NCBI RefSeq assembly: GCF_002409645.1 | Contig: NZ_DHNR01000004.1 | Span: forward strand, 1 to 46,689 | DNA: 46,689 bases | Reading direction: 5' to 3' | DNA from: Acetobacter sp. UBA5411 | Lineage (GTDB): Bacteria; Pseudomonadota; Alphaproteobacteria; Acetobacterales; Acetobacteraceae | In this document: positions 34,440 to 42,917 of the stretch, one piece after another | How positions within the stretch are numbered: the first letter of the stretch is position 1 | Layout: the number at the start of each line of letters is the position of its first letter | The notes under the pieces: generated by a model | What the model was told of the DNA's origin: nothing | Seen by the model: the letters and a program-made list of their open reading frames with translations, nothing else | The model's database searches: none | Program-made: the position numbers and the translations under genes

Positions 34440-35437
34440 GTCCGCCTCCCGTCGGTGCGGACGATGCGCACCCGCTGCTCGCTGTGTTTATCCCCGAGCC
34501 GCAGTTCGGCGGCGGCAAATAGGCGATCCACGATCATCCAGTTCTGCCGGACCCGGTAATTGACCAGTTCCGGCCCACCATCCGCCCCCAGCACAAAAAG
34601 CGGGGGCAGTTCGCCCTGCCCGACCCCGGTCGGAAACGCGATATAGACCTTGTGGCCATCGTCAAACGCCCGCAGCGGCAGCCAGGGCGGTGTCCCGCCT
34701 TTCACCGGCTGGATGACATAGCGGAAATTCAGCGTGTCGAGATTCAACCCCGCATCCACTGGCGCTGCCTCATCGGCCGCGCTGTCCTGCCGATGCAGGG
34801 CGATCAGATCATCCTCGGGATAATCCCAGGACACGGACGCCATGTATGTGGCCGAGGTGGAGCGCAGTTCGGCGAGATAGGTCCGCCGGTCCGTATTGAC
34901 GATCAGATTGGTGGTGAGATCGGGTCGGGTCGGCTTGACCAGGATATGGATGCGTTTTGTCGCCCCTGCCCCGCTTTCGGTATCACCGATGATCCAGCGC
35001 ACCGTGTCACCTGCCGCCACAGGCCCCGTGCCGACCAGCTTTTCACCCTGCTGGAGCATAATGTCGGTGATCTCGCCGGGCGAGGTGTAAACCTGATAGA
35101 GGGCACCGGGAGAATAAGGATAGACCTGCACCGCATTGATGAACCCGGCTCGCGTCGGCTGGATGCGCGCCGCCAGATTGGCCTGCGTCACACGCGCGGT
35201 CGGGTCGGCAACTTCGGGGGCCGTATGGACCGCGCGTCGTGAGGGCAGCGGCTTGAGTTGCCCCGGCAGGGGAAGTGGTCTGGGGACTTCCACCACCCGC
35301 ACCGGTTTCGGTGGGTCCGGCAGGCGCGTGGCCTGAACAGCGTCATCGTAGTGGATGACAGGCGGATGGTAATGCTGCGCGCAACCGGCTAGGGGCAGGA
35401 TCAGCAGCGGCAGGACACGAAGAGCACGACGGATCAT
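34436..35437 (-). CDS. trbG: Conjugal transfer protein TrbG (VirB9-like)
   Basis: The 333-aa protein has a lipoprotein-type signal (MIRRALRVLPLLILPLAGCA, lipobox LAGC). TrbG is VirB9-like, whereas the lipid anchor is usual for VirB7-like proteins, so this chain may combine both roles in the outer-membrane core complex. The N-terminal Pro-rich segment is followed by QVYPYSPGALYQVYTSPGEI and a C-terminal beta domain (LFVLGADGGPELVNYRVRQN). Coupled to trbF and trbI by 4-nt overlaps. Confidence 0.94.
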   Translation of the reverse strand: MIRRALRVLPLLILPLAGCAQHYHPPVIHYDDAVQATRLPDPPKPVRVVEVPRPLPLPGQLKPLPSRRAVHTAPEVADPTARVTQANLAARIQPTRAGFINAVQVYPYSPGALYQVYTSPGEITDIMLQQGEKLVGTGPVAAGDTVRWIIGDTESGAGATKRIHILVKPTRPDLTTNLIVNTDRRTYLAELRSTSATYMASVSWDYPEDDLIALHRQDSAADEAAPVDAGLNLDTLNFRYVIQPVKGGTPPWLPLRAFDDGHKVYIAFPTGVGQGELPPLFVLGADGGPELVNYRVRQNWMIVDRLFAAAELRLGDKHSEQRVRIVRTDGRRT

Positions 35438-36120
35438 TGGCCCAGCTCCTTCGACCAGTTGATGGCGGAAACGTAGATGCCGAGGGGATTTTTCCTCAGA
35501 TGATCGGCGTCGCGGGGCGGGCGCAGAACAACCGACACGATGGCAGTCCAGCGTTCGGTGCCGGTAAACGCCCCGTCGCGGTAATGCCGCTCGGTCCAGG
35601 CGACGCGAAAGCTGCCGGGCGAGGCCCGGATGACAGAGGCGATATCCACCTCGACCTGCTCGTGCCCGATGCGCGAAAAGGGATCGTTCAGCCGCGCGTA
35701 ATCGTTCAGGGCCTGCGCGCCCGACGTGGTGGTGAAGTCATAGGCCCGCAGCCAGTTCTGCCGGACCACCACGGGGTCCGACGACAGGGCGCGCACGTCA
35801 TGAACGAACTGCGCCAGATACCAGGCGATCTGCGGATCGGCAGGCATATAGCCCGCTGTCGCGGGGGCCACGACCTGCGCCTGCCCCAACCGGTCCACCT
35901 GCACCACCCACGGGGTGATGGTGCCACGCGCGGACTGCCAGACCAGCCCTACGCCAAGGCCTGCGGACAGAAACAGGGAGCCGAACGCCATGAGCCGCCA
36001 GTTACGGGCCTGGATGCGGGCAGAGCCGATCCGTTCATCCCACGCCTGCGCTGCCCTTTGATACGGTGTCACGGGTTCGGGCGTGGTCCCGTAGCGTGTG
36101 GTCGAGCGACGGAACATCAT
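35434..36120 (-). CDS. trbF: Conjugal transfer protein TrbF (VirB8-like)
   Basis: A 228-aa bitopic inner-membrane protein with a short cytoplasmic N-terminus (PYQRAAQAWDERIGSARIQA), one helix (about 44-64) and a periplasmic NTF2-like VirB8 domain. The domain has VQVDRLGQAQVVAPA, WLRAYDFTTT and FRVAWTERHYRDG. VirB8 proteins nucleate assembly of the secretion channel. Two in-frame ATGs open the gene; the first is at 36120. Overlaps trbL and trbG by 4 nt each. Confidence 0.95.
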   Translation of the reverse strand: MMFRRSTTRYGTTPEPVTPYQRAAQAWDERIGSARIQARNWRLMAFGSLFLSAGLGVGLVWQSARGTITPWVVQVDRLGQAQVVAPATAGYMPADPQIAWYLAQFVHDVRALSSDPVVVRQNWLRAYDFTTTSGAQALNDYARLNDPFSRIGHEQVEVDIASVIRASPGSFRVAWTERHYRDGAFTGTERWTAIVSVVLRPPRDADHLRKNPLGIYVSAINWSKELGQ

Positions 36121-37520
36121 TCTTTCTCCGAGAGATCAATGGACGCCGAGCCACCGCCGCCATCGGCGGAGCGGATGATATGGGCGGCCTCAGCGGCGTG
36201 GGCGGCGGCATTGCGGCGCTTCATCTTCTGCGCCCAGCGGGGCGAATGACCGTCGGGACTGCCGCCTTCACCACCACCCGTTGGGCCGCTGCCGTTACCT
36301 GACGGATCACCGGACTGCCCGCCGTTCGCATCGGACGATGACCCACCCGTGAAACGTCCGCCCGTCGCGGTGAAAGCGCCTCGCGCGCCTTCGCCGTAGC
36401 TCTGCTTCATGGCGGTCGCTGCGGAAGACATTTTACTCTTCACGGCATTTGCGGCAGCACTGCCCGGCGCCCGGGCGACACCGCCCAGACCAGCCGCCAT
36501 ACGGGCACCGGCACTGTCACCGGCAGCGTTCATGGCTCCCATGGAATAAGCCGTATTGGCTGCACCCGCGATCGCTGCCCCTCCCCGCGCAGCGGCAGCC
36601 GTGGCGCCCAGTGCCGCCGCGCCACCGGAAGCAGCCGCCCCGACACCGGCCGCCGCCGCACCCATGGCGCCAACCGCCATGCCAGTACCGACTGCCGCGC
36701 CCGCACCAAGCTGCGGGGCACCGGAAATCAGACCATTGGCGATGCTGCCGCCATAAATGGCGAGCCCGACTATCGAAAGCGACGCCAGCACCACCGAGAC
36801 GGCCTGGCCGATGGTCGGCACATCGCTGCCATAGAACGTCGTGAACTGGGCGAACAGAACGGACGCAATGGCGGAAATGACCGCCAGCACCATGATCTTC
36901 ACACCCGAGGAGACGACATTGCCCAGCACCTTCTCCGCGAGGAAAGCCGTGCGATTGAAAAGGGCGAACGGGATCAGCACAAAGCCTGCAAGCGTGGTCA
37001 GCTTGAACTCGATCAGCGCCACGAAAAGCTGCACGGCGAGAATGAAAAAGGCTGCCAGCACGATCAGCCAAGACAGACACAGCACAAAGATCTGGATGAA
37101 GTTGGTAAAGAAGGCGACCGGACCAAGGAGATTGTGGACAGAGTCCAGAAGCGGCTGCGCTGCCGTAAATCCGGTCGAGGCCAGTCGGCCGGGCCGCAGG
37201 AAGTTTCCAAGCGCCAGACTGCCACCGCCGACCTTCAGTCCGAGGGCCGCAAAGCTGTCGAAGACGATCTTCGAGAGCGCATCGAAATCGTTGATAACCC
37301 AGGCGAAGAAGCCGATATAGAGCGTCTTCTTCACCAGACGCTGGATGATGTCCTCATCCGCAGCCCAGGCCCAGAACAGACCGGCAAGAGCAATGTCCAG
37401 CACCGAGAGCGATCCGGCGAGCGAGATCACGCTTCCCTTGACCAGACCGAACCCCGTATCGATGGTGGTGGTGAAGGTGTTCAGAAAGGTATCGATAACG
37501 CCGACATCGTTCATGGCCAT
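36117..37520 (-). CDS. trbL: Conjugal transfer protein TrbL (VirB6-like)
   Basis: The 467-aa polytopic inner-membrane protein has six or more hydrophobic helices in residues 30-260, as in VirB6. A long Gly/Ala-rich, then Gly/Ser/Pro-rich C-terminal tail follows (about 270-467) and is probably cytoplasmic and disordered. The start at 37520 is 5 nt downstream of the trbJ stop. The entry-exclusion gene trbK, which lies between trbJ and trbL on RP4, is absent. Confidence 0.93.
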   Translation of the reverse strand: MAMNDVGVIDTFLNTFTTTIDTGFGLVKGSVISLAGSLSVLDIALAGLFWAWAADEDIIQRLVKKTLYIGFFAWVINDFDALSKIVFDSFAALGLKVGGGSLALGNFLRPGRLASTGFTAAQPLLDSVHNLLGPVAFFTNFIQIFVLCLSWLIVLAAFFILAVQLFVALIEFKLTTLAGFVLIPFALFNRTAFLAEKVLGNVVSSGVKIMVLAVISAIASVLFAQFTTFYGSDVPTIGQAVSVVLASLSIVGLAIYGGSIANGLISGAPQLGAGAAVGTGMAVGAMGAAAAGVGAAASGGAAALGATAAAARGGAAIAGAANTAYSMGAMNAAGDSAGARMAAGLGGVARAPGSAAANAVKSKMSSAATAMKQSYGEGARGAFTATGGRFTGGSSSDANGGQSGDPSGNGSGPTGGGEGGSPDGHSPRWAQKMKRRNAAAHAAEAAHIIRSADGGGGSASIDLSEKE

Positions 37521-37525
37521 GGCGG

Positions 37526-38308
37526 TCAGTTCCCGCTGCTACCGAACATGGAAACCGAAGTCGGGCTATAGACATCATATTGGGAAAAATGCTGGTACTG
37601 CGCTGCACTTTCCGCCTCGGTTGCCGCCTGCCGCGCCCGCTCCAGATCGGCGGCCCGGCCATTGGCAGCGAGTTCGACCTGGATGTCGGACAACTGGCGC
37701 GACTGAAGCGCGAGAAGCTGATTGCCGGCCTGCGCCGCCTGCAGGGCACCTGTGGAATCCTGACTGGCCGAAACAAGCTGGGTCATGGCACTGCTGTCGG
37801 AAGGAATATTCCCCGCAACACGCGCCTGCAGTTTCAGAGCATCCTCAAAGCCGCCTACAGAATTCTGCCACCTTGTCTGCGCCTGGCTGAACAGGGCGCT
37901 GTCGGACATGCCCGATGAGACCGACGTATAGGACTGCTGGTACTGCTGCTCGACCGAGGTGACGCTGTAGGCGATGTTCTGCGCCTGCGCGAGGAGTGCC
38001 GTGGTCTGGGACATTGTTGATTGCAGCGTCGACAATGTCGACAGGGGCAACAGGGCAAGGTTCTTCGCCTGATTGACCAGCATCTGGGCCTGATTGGCGA
38101 GCGACGTGATCTGGTTGTCGATCTGCTGCAATTCCCGCGCCGCGATCAGCACGGTCTGGACATGCGCAGCCCCGTCATAGACCGCCCATTGCGCATGGGC
38201 GGATTGCACCGAACTGATGCAAGCACCGACGGCCAGCGCCGTGACGGATGCGAACAGTCCCATACGACGGAAAAGTATTGCATGAATCCGGAAGAGTTTT
38301 TCCGTCAT
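37526..38308 (-). CDS. trbJ: Conjugal transfer protein TrbJ (VirB5-like)
   Basis: I start it at ATG 38308 (MTEKLFRIHAIL), with AAGGAG 8 nt upstream and a 4-nt overlap with the trbE stop. This gives 260 aa. The signal peptide (GLFASVTALAVGACISSVQS, then AHA) is followed by a helical, Gln-rich secreted domain (NQITSLANQAQMLVNQAKNL). VirB5-like proteins sit at the pilus tip or help its assembly. The C-terminus reads SPTSVSMFGSSGN. Confidence 0.93.
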   Translation of the reverse strand: MTEKLFRIHAILFRRMGLFASVTALAVGACISSVQSAHAQWAVYDGAAHVQTVLIAARELQQIDNQITSLANQAQMLVNQAKNLALLPLSTLSTLQSTMSQTTALLAQAQNIAYSVTSVEQQYQQSYTSVSSGMSDSALFSQAQTRWQNSVGGFEDALKLQARVAGNIPSDSSAMTQLVSASQDSTGALQAAQAGNQLLALQSRQLSDIQVELAANGRAADLERARQAATEAESAAQYQHFSQYDVYSPTSVSMFGSSGN

Positions 38309-40737
38309 GGCACGTCTCCTTCCCGCAGAAGGTCCGCAGCCCATGCCACGCTGCGTGCGTCGAACCATGCCGTGAGGAATCCGGCACGTCCGTGTTCCGC
38401 CAGCACTGCATCGATCAGCTTGTGATCGTCCTTCCCGGATGCCGCGCACAGGGCGAGCGCCACCGGTCCCAGCCCCAGTTCGAACAGACGGTTGCCGCGC
38501 TGGGTCTGGCAATAATACTCCCGCTTCGACGCGGCACGGGCGATGATGGCGGTCTGCCGGTCATTCAGCCCGAAATCCCGATAAATCGTGGCTATCTGTG
38601 GTTCGATCGCCCGCTCGTTCGGCAGGAAGATCCGCGTCGGGCAACTTTCCACCACGGCCGGCGCGATACGGGAATTGGCGATATCGGACAGGGATTGCGT
38701 GGCGAAAATCACCGACGCATTCTTCTTGCGCAGGGTTTTCAGCCACTCGCGCAACTGGCCGGCGAAATCCCCGTCATCCAGGACCAGCCAGCCCTCGTCG
38801 ATCACCAGCTGGGTCGGGCGGCCGTCCAGACGGCCCTCGATGCGGTGGAAGAGATAGGACAGCACGGAAGACGCCGCGCCGGAGCCGATCAGCCCCTCAG
38901 TCTCGAACACGACGACGTCCGCGTCGCCAAGACGTTCGGCGTCAGCATCGAGCAGGCGGCCATAGGGACCGCCCAGACAATAGGTCACCAGCGCCTGCTT
39001 CAGGGCGTTGGACTGGAGAAGCGCTACCAGTCCGGACAGGGTCCGCTCATGGGCGGGCGATGACGCGAGGGAGTTGAGAGAAGACCAGAGATGGGATTTC
39101 ACGTCCGGCGTCAGTGTCACGCCCTCACCCACGAGAATCTGCCCCAGCCATTCTGAGGCCCATTTGCGCTCGTCGGCATCGTCGATCTTTGCCAGCGGCT
39201 GGAGTGACACGGCGGGCTGCCCATCATCCTCGTCGGTCAGTCCGCCCCCGAGATCGTGCCAGTCTCCGCCCATGCCGAGCGTCGCCGCCCGCATCGAGCC
39301 GCCGAAATCGAAGGCGAAGACCTGAGATCCCGGATAGCGGCGGAACTGGAGCGCCATCAGTGCCAGCAGCACGGATTTACCTGCCCCGGTCGGTCCTGCG
39401 ATCAGCGTGTGACCGACATCCCCGACGTGAAGGCTGAACCGGAATGGCGTGGCGCCCGCCGTCTTGCCGTAGAAAAGGGGGGAAGCACGGAAATGGCCAT
39501 CCTGTTCCGGCCCAGCCCACACGGCGGACAGAGGAATCATATGCGCCAGATTCAGGGTTGAAACCGGTGGCTGGCGGACATTGGCGTAGACATGACCGGG
39601 CAAGGAGCCGAGCCACGCCTCCACCGCGTTGAGGCTCTCCGCCATGCAAGTGAAGTCGCGGCCCTGGATGATCTTTTCGACTAGCCGGAGCTTCTCGGCC
39701 GCGATGGAGGCGGAACCATCCCAGACCGTTACCGTGGCGGTGATGTAGGCCTGTCCGACGTCATCAGCACCGAGGGACTGCAAGGCAAGGTCCGCATCCG
39801 CCGCCTTGTTGGCGGCGTCGTTATCGACCAGAACGGACGCCTCGTTGGTCATCACCTCCCGGACAATGGCCGCAATACTCTTGCGTTTTGCAAACCACTG
39901 GCGGCGGATCTTGGTCAAAACCTTCGTGGCATCGGTCTTGTCGAGCAGGATCGCGCGGGTAGACCAGCGATAGGGCATCGCCAGCCGGTTCAGATCGTCG
40001 AGGATTCCGGGAAAGGTCTGGCTCGGAAAACCAGTAATGGTCAGAGTTTTCAGATACGCATCGCCGAGTTTGGGTTCCAGCCCGCCCGAGAGGGGCTGGT
40101 CCACCAGCAGCGCATCGAGGTGCATCGGGATTTCCGGCACCCTAACGCGCTGGTTCCGCGCCGAAATGGTACTGTGCAGGTAGGTCAGCGTCTCGCCGTC
40201 ATCGAGCCATGCGGCCTCGGGCATGAAACCATCCAGCAAGGCCAGCATCCGATCCGTGCGGTCGACGAACGCATGGAGCAAACCATGCGGGTCCGGCCCC
40301 TGACGCTCCCTGCCCTCGAACAGGAACCGCGCTGCCCGGTCGGAAGATTCCGCCGGTGGCAGCCAGACTAGGGTGAGGAAATACCGGCTCTCGAAATGCG
40401 CCCCCTCATCCTCGAACTGCTCCCGGCGTTCGAGATCGACCATGTGCGAAGCGGCATCCGGGAAGTCGCTGTCGGGATAAAGCGTCGCCGGGACGCGCTG
40501 CGCTTCCACGAACACCGCCCAACCTGAGCCAAGGCGACGGAGCGCATTGTTCAACCGCCCGGTTACGCCGACCAGTTCGGCAGGGGTCGCACTGTCCAGA
40601 TCAGGGCCACGGATGCGCGCCGTGCGCTGGAAACTGCCGTCCTTGTTCAGGACCACATCCTTTTCGACCAGCGCGGCCCAGGGCAGGAAATCAGATAGAA
40701 GGGCACTGCGATTACGGTACTCGCCAAGGGACATCAT
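38305..40737 (-). CDS. trbE: Conjugal transfer ATPase TrbE (VirB4-like)
   Basis: The 810-aa VirB4-type ATPase has a CagE/TrbE N-terminal domain (about 150-380) and an AAA domain with Walker A GPTGAGKS (448-455). Walker B lies in QLVIDEGWLVLDD near 650, and FATQSLSDIANSRIA follows as the sensor region. It powers pilus assembly and substrate transfer from the cytoplasmic face. The SD is GGGGAG. This is the longest protein of the conjugation operon and of full length for the family. Confidence 0.95.
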   Translation of the reverse strand: MMSLGEYRNRSALLSDFLPWAALVEKDVVLNKDGSFQRTARIRGPDLDSATPAELVGVTGRLNNALRRLGSGWAVFVEAQRVPATLYPDSDFPDAASHMVDLERREQFEDEGAHFESRYFLTLVWLPPAESSDRAARFLFEGRERQGPDPHGLLHAFVDRTDRMLALLDGFMPEAAWLDDGETLTYLHSTISARNQRVRVPEIPMHLDALLVDQPLSGGLEPKLGDAYLKTLTITGFPSQTFPGILDDLNRLAMPYRWSTRAILLDKTDATKVLTKIRRQWFAKRKSIAAIVREVMTNEASVLVDNDAANKAADADLALQSLGADDVGQAYITATVTVWDGSASIAAEKLRLVEKIIQGRDFTCMAESLNAVEAWLGSLPGHVYANVRQPPVSTLNLAHMIPLSAVWAGPEQDGHFRASPLFYGKTAGATPFRFSLHVGDVGHTLIAGPTGAGKSVLLALMALQFRRYPGSQVFAFDFGGSMRAATLGMGGDWHDLGGGLTDEDDGQPAVSLQPLAKIDDADERKWASEWLGQILVGEGVTLTPDVKSHLWSSLNSLASSPAHERTLSGLVALLQSNALKQALVTYCLGGPYGRLLDADAERLGDADVVVFETEGLIGSGAASSVLSYLFHRIEGRLDGRPTQLVIDEGWLVLDDGDFAGQLREWLKTLRKKNASVIFATQSLSDIANSRIAPAVVESCPTRIFLPNERAIEPQIATIYRDFGLNDRQTAIIARAASKREYYCQTQRGNRLFELGLGPVALALCAASGKDDHKLIDAVLAEHGRAGFLTAWFDARSVAWAADLLREGDVP

Positions 40738-40749
40738 GGCCGATCTCCC

Positions 40750-41025
40750 CTATGCCCGCAGCCAGGCAGGATAGCGGAGATGCCGCCGCCCGACCTCGAT
40801 GAACAGCGGATCGCGTTTCGCGCCCCAGAGCGCCAGCCCGTGGCCGACGATCCAGAAGGCGGCCCCGATCAGCCAGAGACGCAGGCCGAGTGTTATGGCC
40901 GCCGCCAGCGTGCCATTGGCGATGGCCACGGCACGGGGTGCGCCACCCAACAGGATCGGATCGGTTAGGGAGCGATGCACCGGGACATGAAAGCCCGGCA
41001 CCGCGTCATCGTCGTATCCCGCCAT
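40750..41025 (-). CDS. trbD: Conjugal transfer protein TrbD (VirB3-like)
   Basis: A 91-aa protein from ATG 41025 (MAGYDDDAVPGFHVPVHRSL). The open frame extends to 41415, but that part is antisense-like sequence over trbC in another frame. The trbC stop overlaps this start by 1 nt (TGATG). TrbD features are HRSLTDPILLGGAPRAVAIA, one hydrophobic hairpin (about 33-62), and an RDPLFIEVGRRHLRYPAWL tail. It partners TrbE at the inner membrane. Confidence 0.93.
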   Translation of the reverse strand: MAGYDDDAVPGFHVPVHRSLTDPILLGGAPRAVAIANGTLAAAITLGLRLWLIGAAFWIVGHGLALWGAKRDPLFIEVGRRHLRYPAWLRA

Positions 41026-41357
41026 CAGATCAGCGCCCCGCCGGAGAAGGAGAAGAACGACAGGAAGAAGCTGGACGCCGCAAAAGCGATGGACAGGCCG
41101 AAGACGATCTGGATCAGGCGGCGGAACCCGCCGGATGTTTCCCCGAAAGCCAGGGTCAGACCCGTGACCGTGATGATGATCACCGAGATGATCTTGGCGA
41201 CCGGTCCCTGCACGGATTCCAGAATCTGGTTGAGCGGCTCCTCCCACGGCATGTCGGAGCCCGACGCCAGGGCCGATGAGCACCATGCGATGGAAAGCAG
41301 CAGCATGGTGGAGATGGCAGGCGCGTGCCGACGCACACGGAACAGCGTGAGGTTCAT
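41025..41357 (-). CDS. trbC: Conjugal pilin TrbC (VirB2-like)
   Basis: A 110-aa prepilin with a long signal peptide (ISTMLLLSIAWCSSALA, cut after ALA near residue 31). Two hydrophobic helices (about 53-72 and 82-105) follow, separated by a short polar loop (GETSGGFRRL). Mature length is about 78 residues, as in cyclic pilins of the TrbC family, although the cyclisation peptidase TraF is not in the window. Overlaps trbB by 4 nt. Confidence 0.92.
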   Translation of the reverse strand: MNLTLFRVRRHAPAISTMLLLSIAWCSSALASGSDMPWEEPLNQILESVQGPVAKIISVIIITVTGLTLAFGETSGGFRRLIQIVFGLSIAFAASSFFLSFFSFSGGALI

Positions 41358-42331
41358 TTGTAATCTCCATCGGTATCGATTGAATGAATGCGATAGGCAC
41401 CAGTGCCGGGATCAATCCCGTCCACGGTGGCGAGTTCGGACAACCGGCGCTGCGTGCCCCGCCCGGAGAGGACAGCGATCACGTCGATCGTCTCGGCGAT
41501 CAGCGCGCGGGGTACGGTGACGACGATTTCCTGAATCAGTTGTTCCATGCGATGCAGGGCGCCGATGGCGGTGCCGGCATGCAGCGTGCCGATGCCGCCA
41601 GGATGGCCCGTGCCCCACGCCTTGAGCAGGTCGAGTGCCTCGGGACCGCGCACCTCGCCGATAGGGATGCGATCAGGTCGCAGGCGCAGAGCCGAGCGCA
41701 CCAGTTCGGACAGCGTGACGATGCCGTCCCTTGTGCGCAGAGACACGAGGTTCAGCGCGCGACATTGCAGTTCGCGCGTATCCTCGATCAGCACGACCCG
41801 GTCGTCGGTTTTTGCCACCTCCGCCAGCAGGGCATTGACCAGCGTGGTCTTGCCCGTCGACGTGCCGCCGGCGACCAGGATGTTTTTCCGTTCCGCAACA
41901 GCGAGAAGGAGATATACCGCCTGCCCCTCTTTCATGATCCCGGCGGCGACATAGTCATCGAGAGTGAACACGGCAACGGCGGGCTTGCGGATGGCGAAGC
42001 TCGGAGCCGTCACCACAGGCGGCAGCAATCCCTCGAACCGCTCACCGGTCGGCAGTTCTGCGGATACGCGCGGTGCTGTTTCATGCACCTCCGCCCCGAC
42101 ATGGTGCGCGACCAGGCGCACGATGCGCTTGGCATCGGCGGGTATGATGACGTCGCCCGTGTCGGACAGGCCCTCGGACAGACGGTCGACCCACAGCCGC
42201 CCGTCGGGGTTGAGCATGACCTCGACCACGGCGGGGTCGGCAAGGTGCCCCGCGATCGCCGGTCCCATCGCCGTGCGCAGCATGGACATGCCGCGCTGTC
42301 GGGCACCATTTTCAATCGGTGTAACCGCCAT
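41354..42331 (-). CDS. trbB: Conjugal transfer ATPase TrbB (VirB11-like)
   Basis: The 325-aa hexameric ATPase has an N-terminal domain (about 15-130) and a RecA-like domain with Walker A GGTSTGKTT (155-163). The Asp box is RVVLIEDTRELQC, then LRPDRIPIGEVRGPEALDLL (Walker B with Glu) and the His box GGIGTLHAG. It switches the machine between pilus building and transfer. First gene of the trb block, 147 nt after the CopG-like gene, so a promoter probably lies between them. Confidence 0.95.
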   Translation of the reverse strand: MAVTPIENGARQRGMSMLRTAMGPAIAGHLADPAVVEVMLNPDGRLWVDRLSEGLSDTGDVIIPADAKRIVRLVAHHVGAEVHETAPRVSAELPTGERFEGLLPPVVTAPSFAIRKPAVAVFTLDDYVAAGIMKEGQAVYLLLAVAERKNILVAGGTSTGKTTLVNALLAEVAKTDDRVVLIEDTRELQCRALNLVSLRTRDGIVTLSELVRSALRLRPDRIPIGEVRGPEALDLLKAWGTGHPGGIGTLHAGTAIGALHRMEQLIQEIVVTVPRALIAETIDVIAVLSGRGTQRRLSELATVDGIDPGTGAYRIHSIDTDGDYK

Positions 42332-42430
42332 GGGAATCCCCGTCCGTTTGGGTCATCCGGCTTTTCCGGACGACGACGGGGATCATTAGAGAGTGCTGTT
42401 TTCTGCCGTTTTCAACAGCATTTTCCTGCG

Positions 42431-42447
42431 ATCGTACAGGATCGTAA
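42431..42447. promoter_or_regulatory. Direct repeat GATCGTA, one helical turn apart
   Basis: GATCGTA occurs at 42431-42437 and 42441-42447, with a 10-bp period, in the 147-nt gap between the copG-like gene and trbB. Such spacing is typical for ribbon-helix-helix dimers binding one face of DNA. This suggests that the neighbouring CopG-like protein controls the trb promoter. An imperfect GCTGTT/AACAGC hairpin lies at 42392-42421. Confidence 0.35.
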
Positions 42448-42478
42448 CGGATGCGGTTTTTACTTGCGGATCGCGGGA

Positions 42479-42910
42479 TCAGGATTCCGATGTGGGAGGC
42501 ACATCCTCCGGGATCTCATGCCGGAAAAATGGCCCCCGACTGCGTCGCCGCCCAAGGGCGGCCACGAACGCCTCGTAGCGCTCCGCCCCCTGCGCCCGCG
42601 CTGCCGATGCGGCCGGTTCCGGCAAGGGCGGACTGACCGTCATCCAGTAGCGGATGAAAAGAGCCAGCGTCTCAAGGCTGATCCCGAGATCGCGCTCCAT
42701 GCGGGCGACCTGCCGGTCGAGACGGTCCAGCCTGCGACTCATCGCCGCTTCCCGCCGCTCATCAGCATCGGGCGACAGGAAGGATGCAATGGCGGCCTCC
42801 GCCATCAGGGAGAGGGACAAATCGCGTCGCGCGGCGTGCGCGGTCAGGGCATCCAGCAGCTTCGGTTCCAGATAGACCGACAGCCGCGCCTTCTTCGGGG
42901 ATGTCCTCAT
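42479..42910 (-). CDS. CopG-family ribbon-helix-helix protein of the transfer operon
   Basis: A 143-aa protein starting at ATG 42910 (MRTSPKKARLSVYLEPKLL), since GAGGG lies 5 nt upstream and the traG stop 7 nt before that. An earlier in-frame start at 42940 is inside traG. The N-terminal RLSVYLEPKLLDALTAHAAR and SLSLMAEAAIASFL form the RHH fold. A helical, Arg-rich region (RREAAMSRRLDRLDRQVARM) and a Pro-rich tail follow. Such genes are regularly found between traG and trbB in this type of operon, so a regulator or relaxosome accessory protein is likely. Confidence 0.85.
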   Translation of the reverse strand: MRTSPKKARLSVYLEPKLLDALTAHAARRDLSLSLMAEAAIASFLSPDADERREAAMSRRLDRLDRQVARMERDLGISLETLALFIRYWMTVSPPLPEPAASAARAQGAERYEAFVAALGRRRSRGPFFRHEIPEDVPPTSES

Positions 42911-42917
42911 CACGCCC

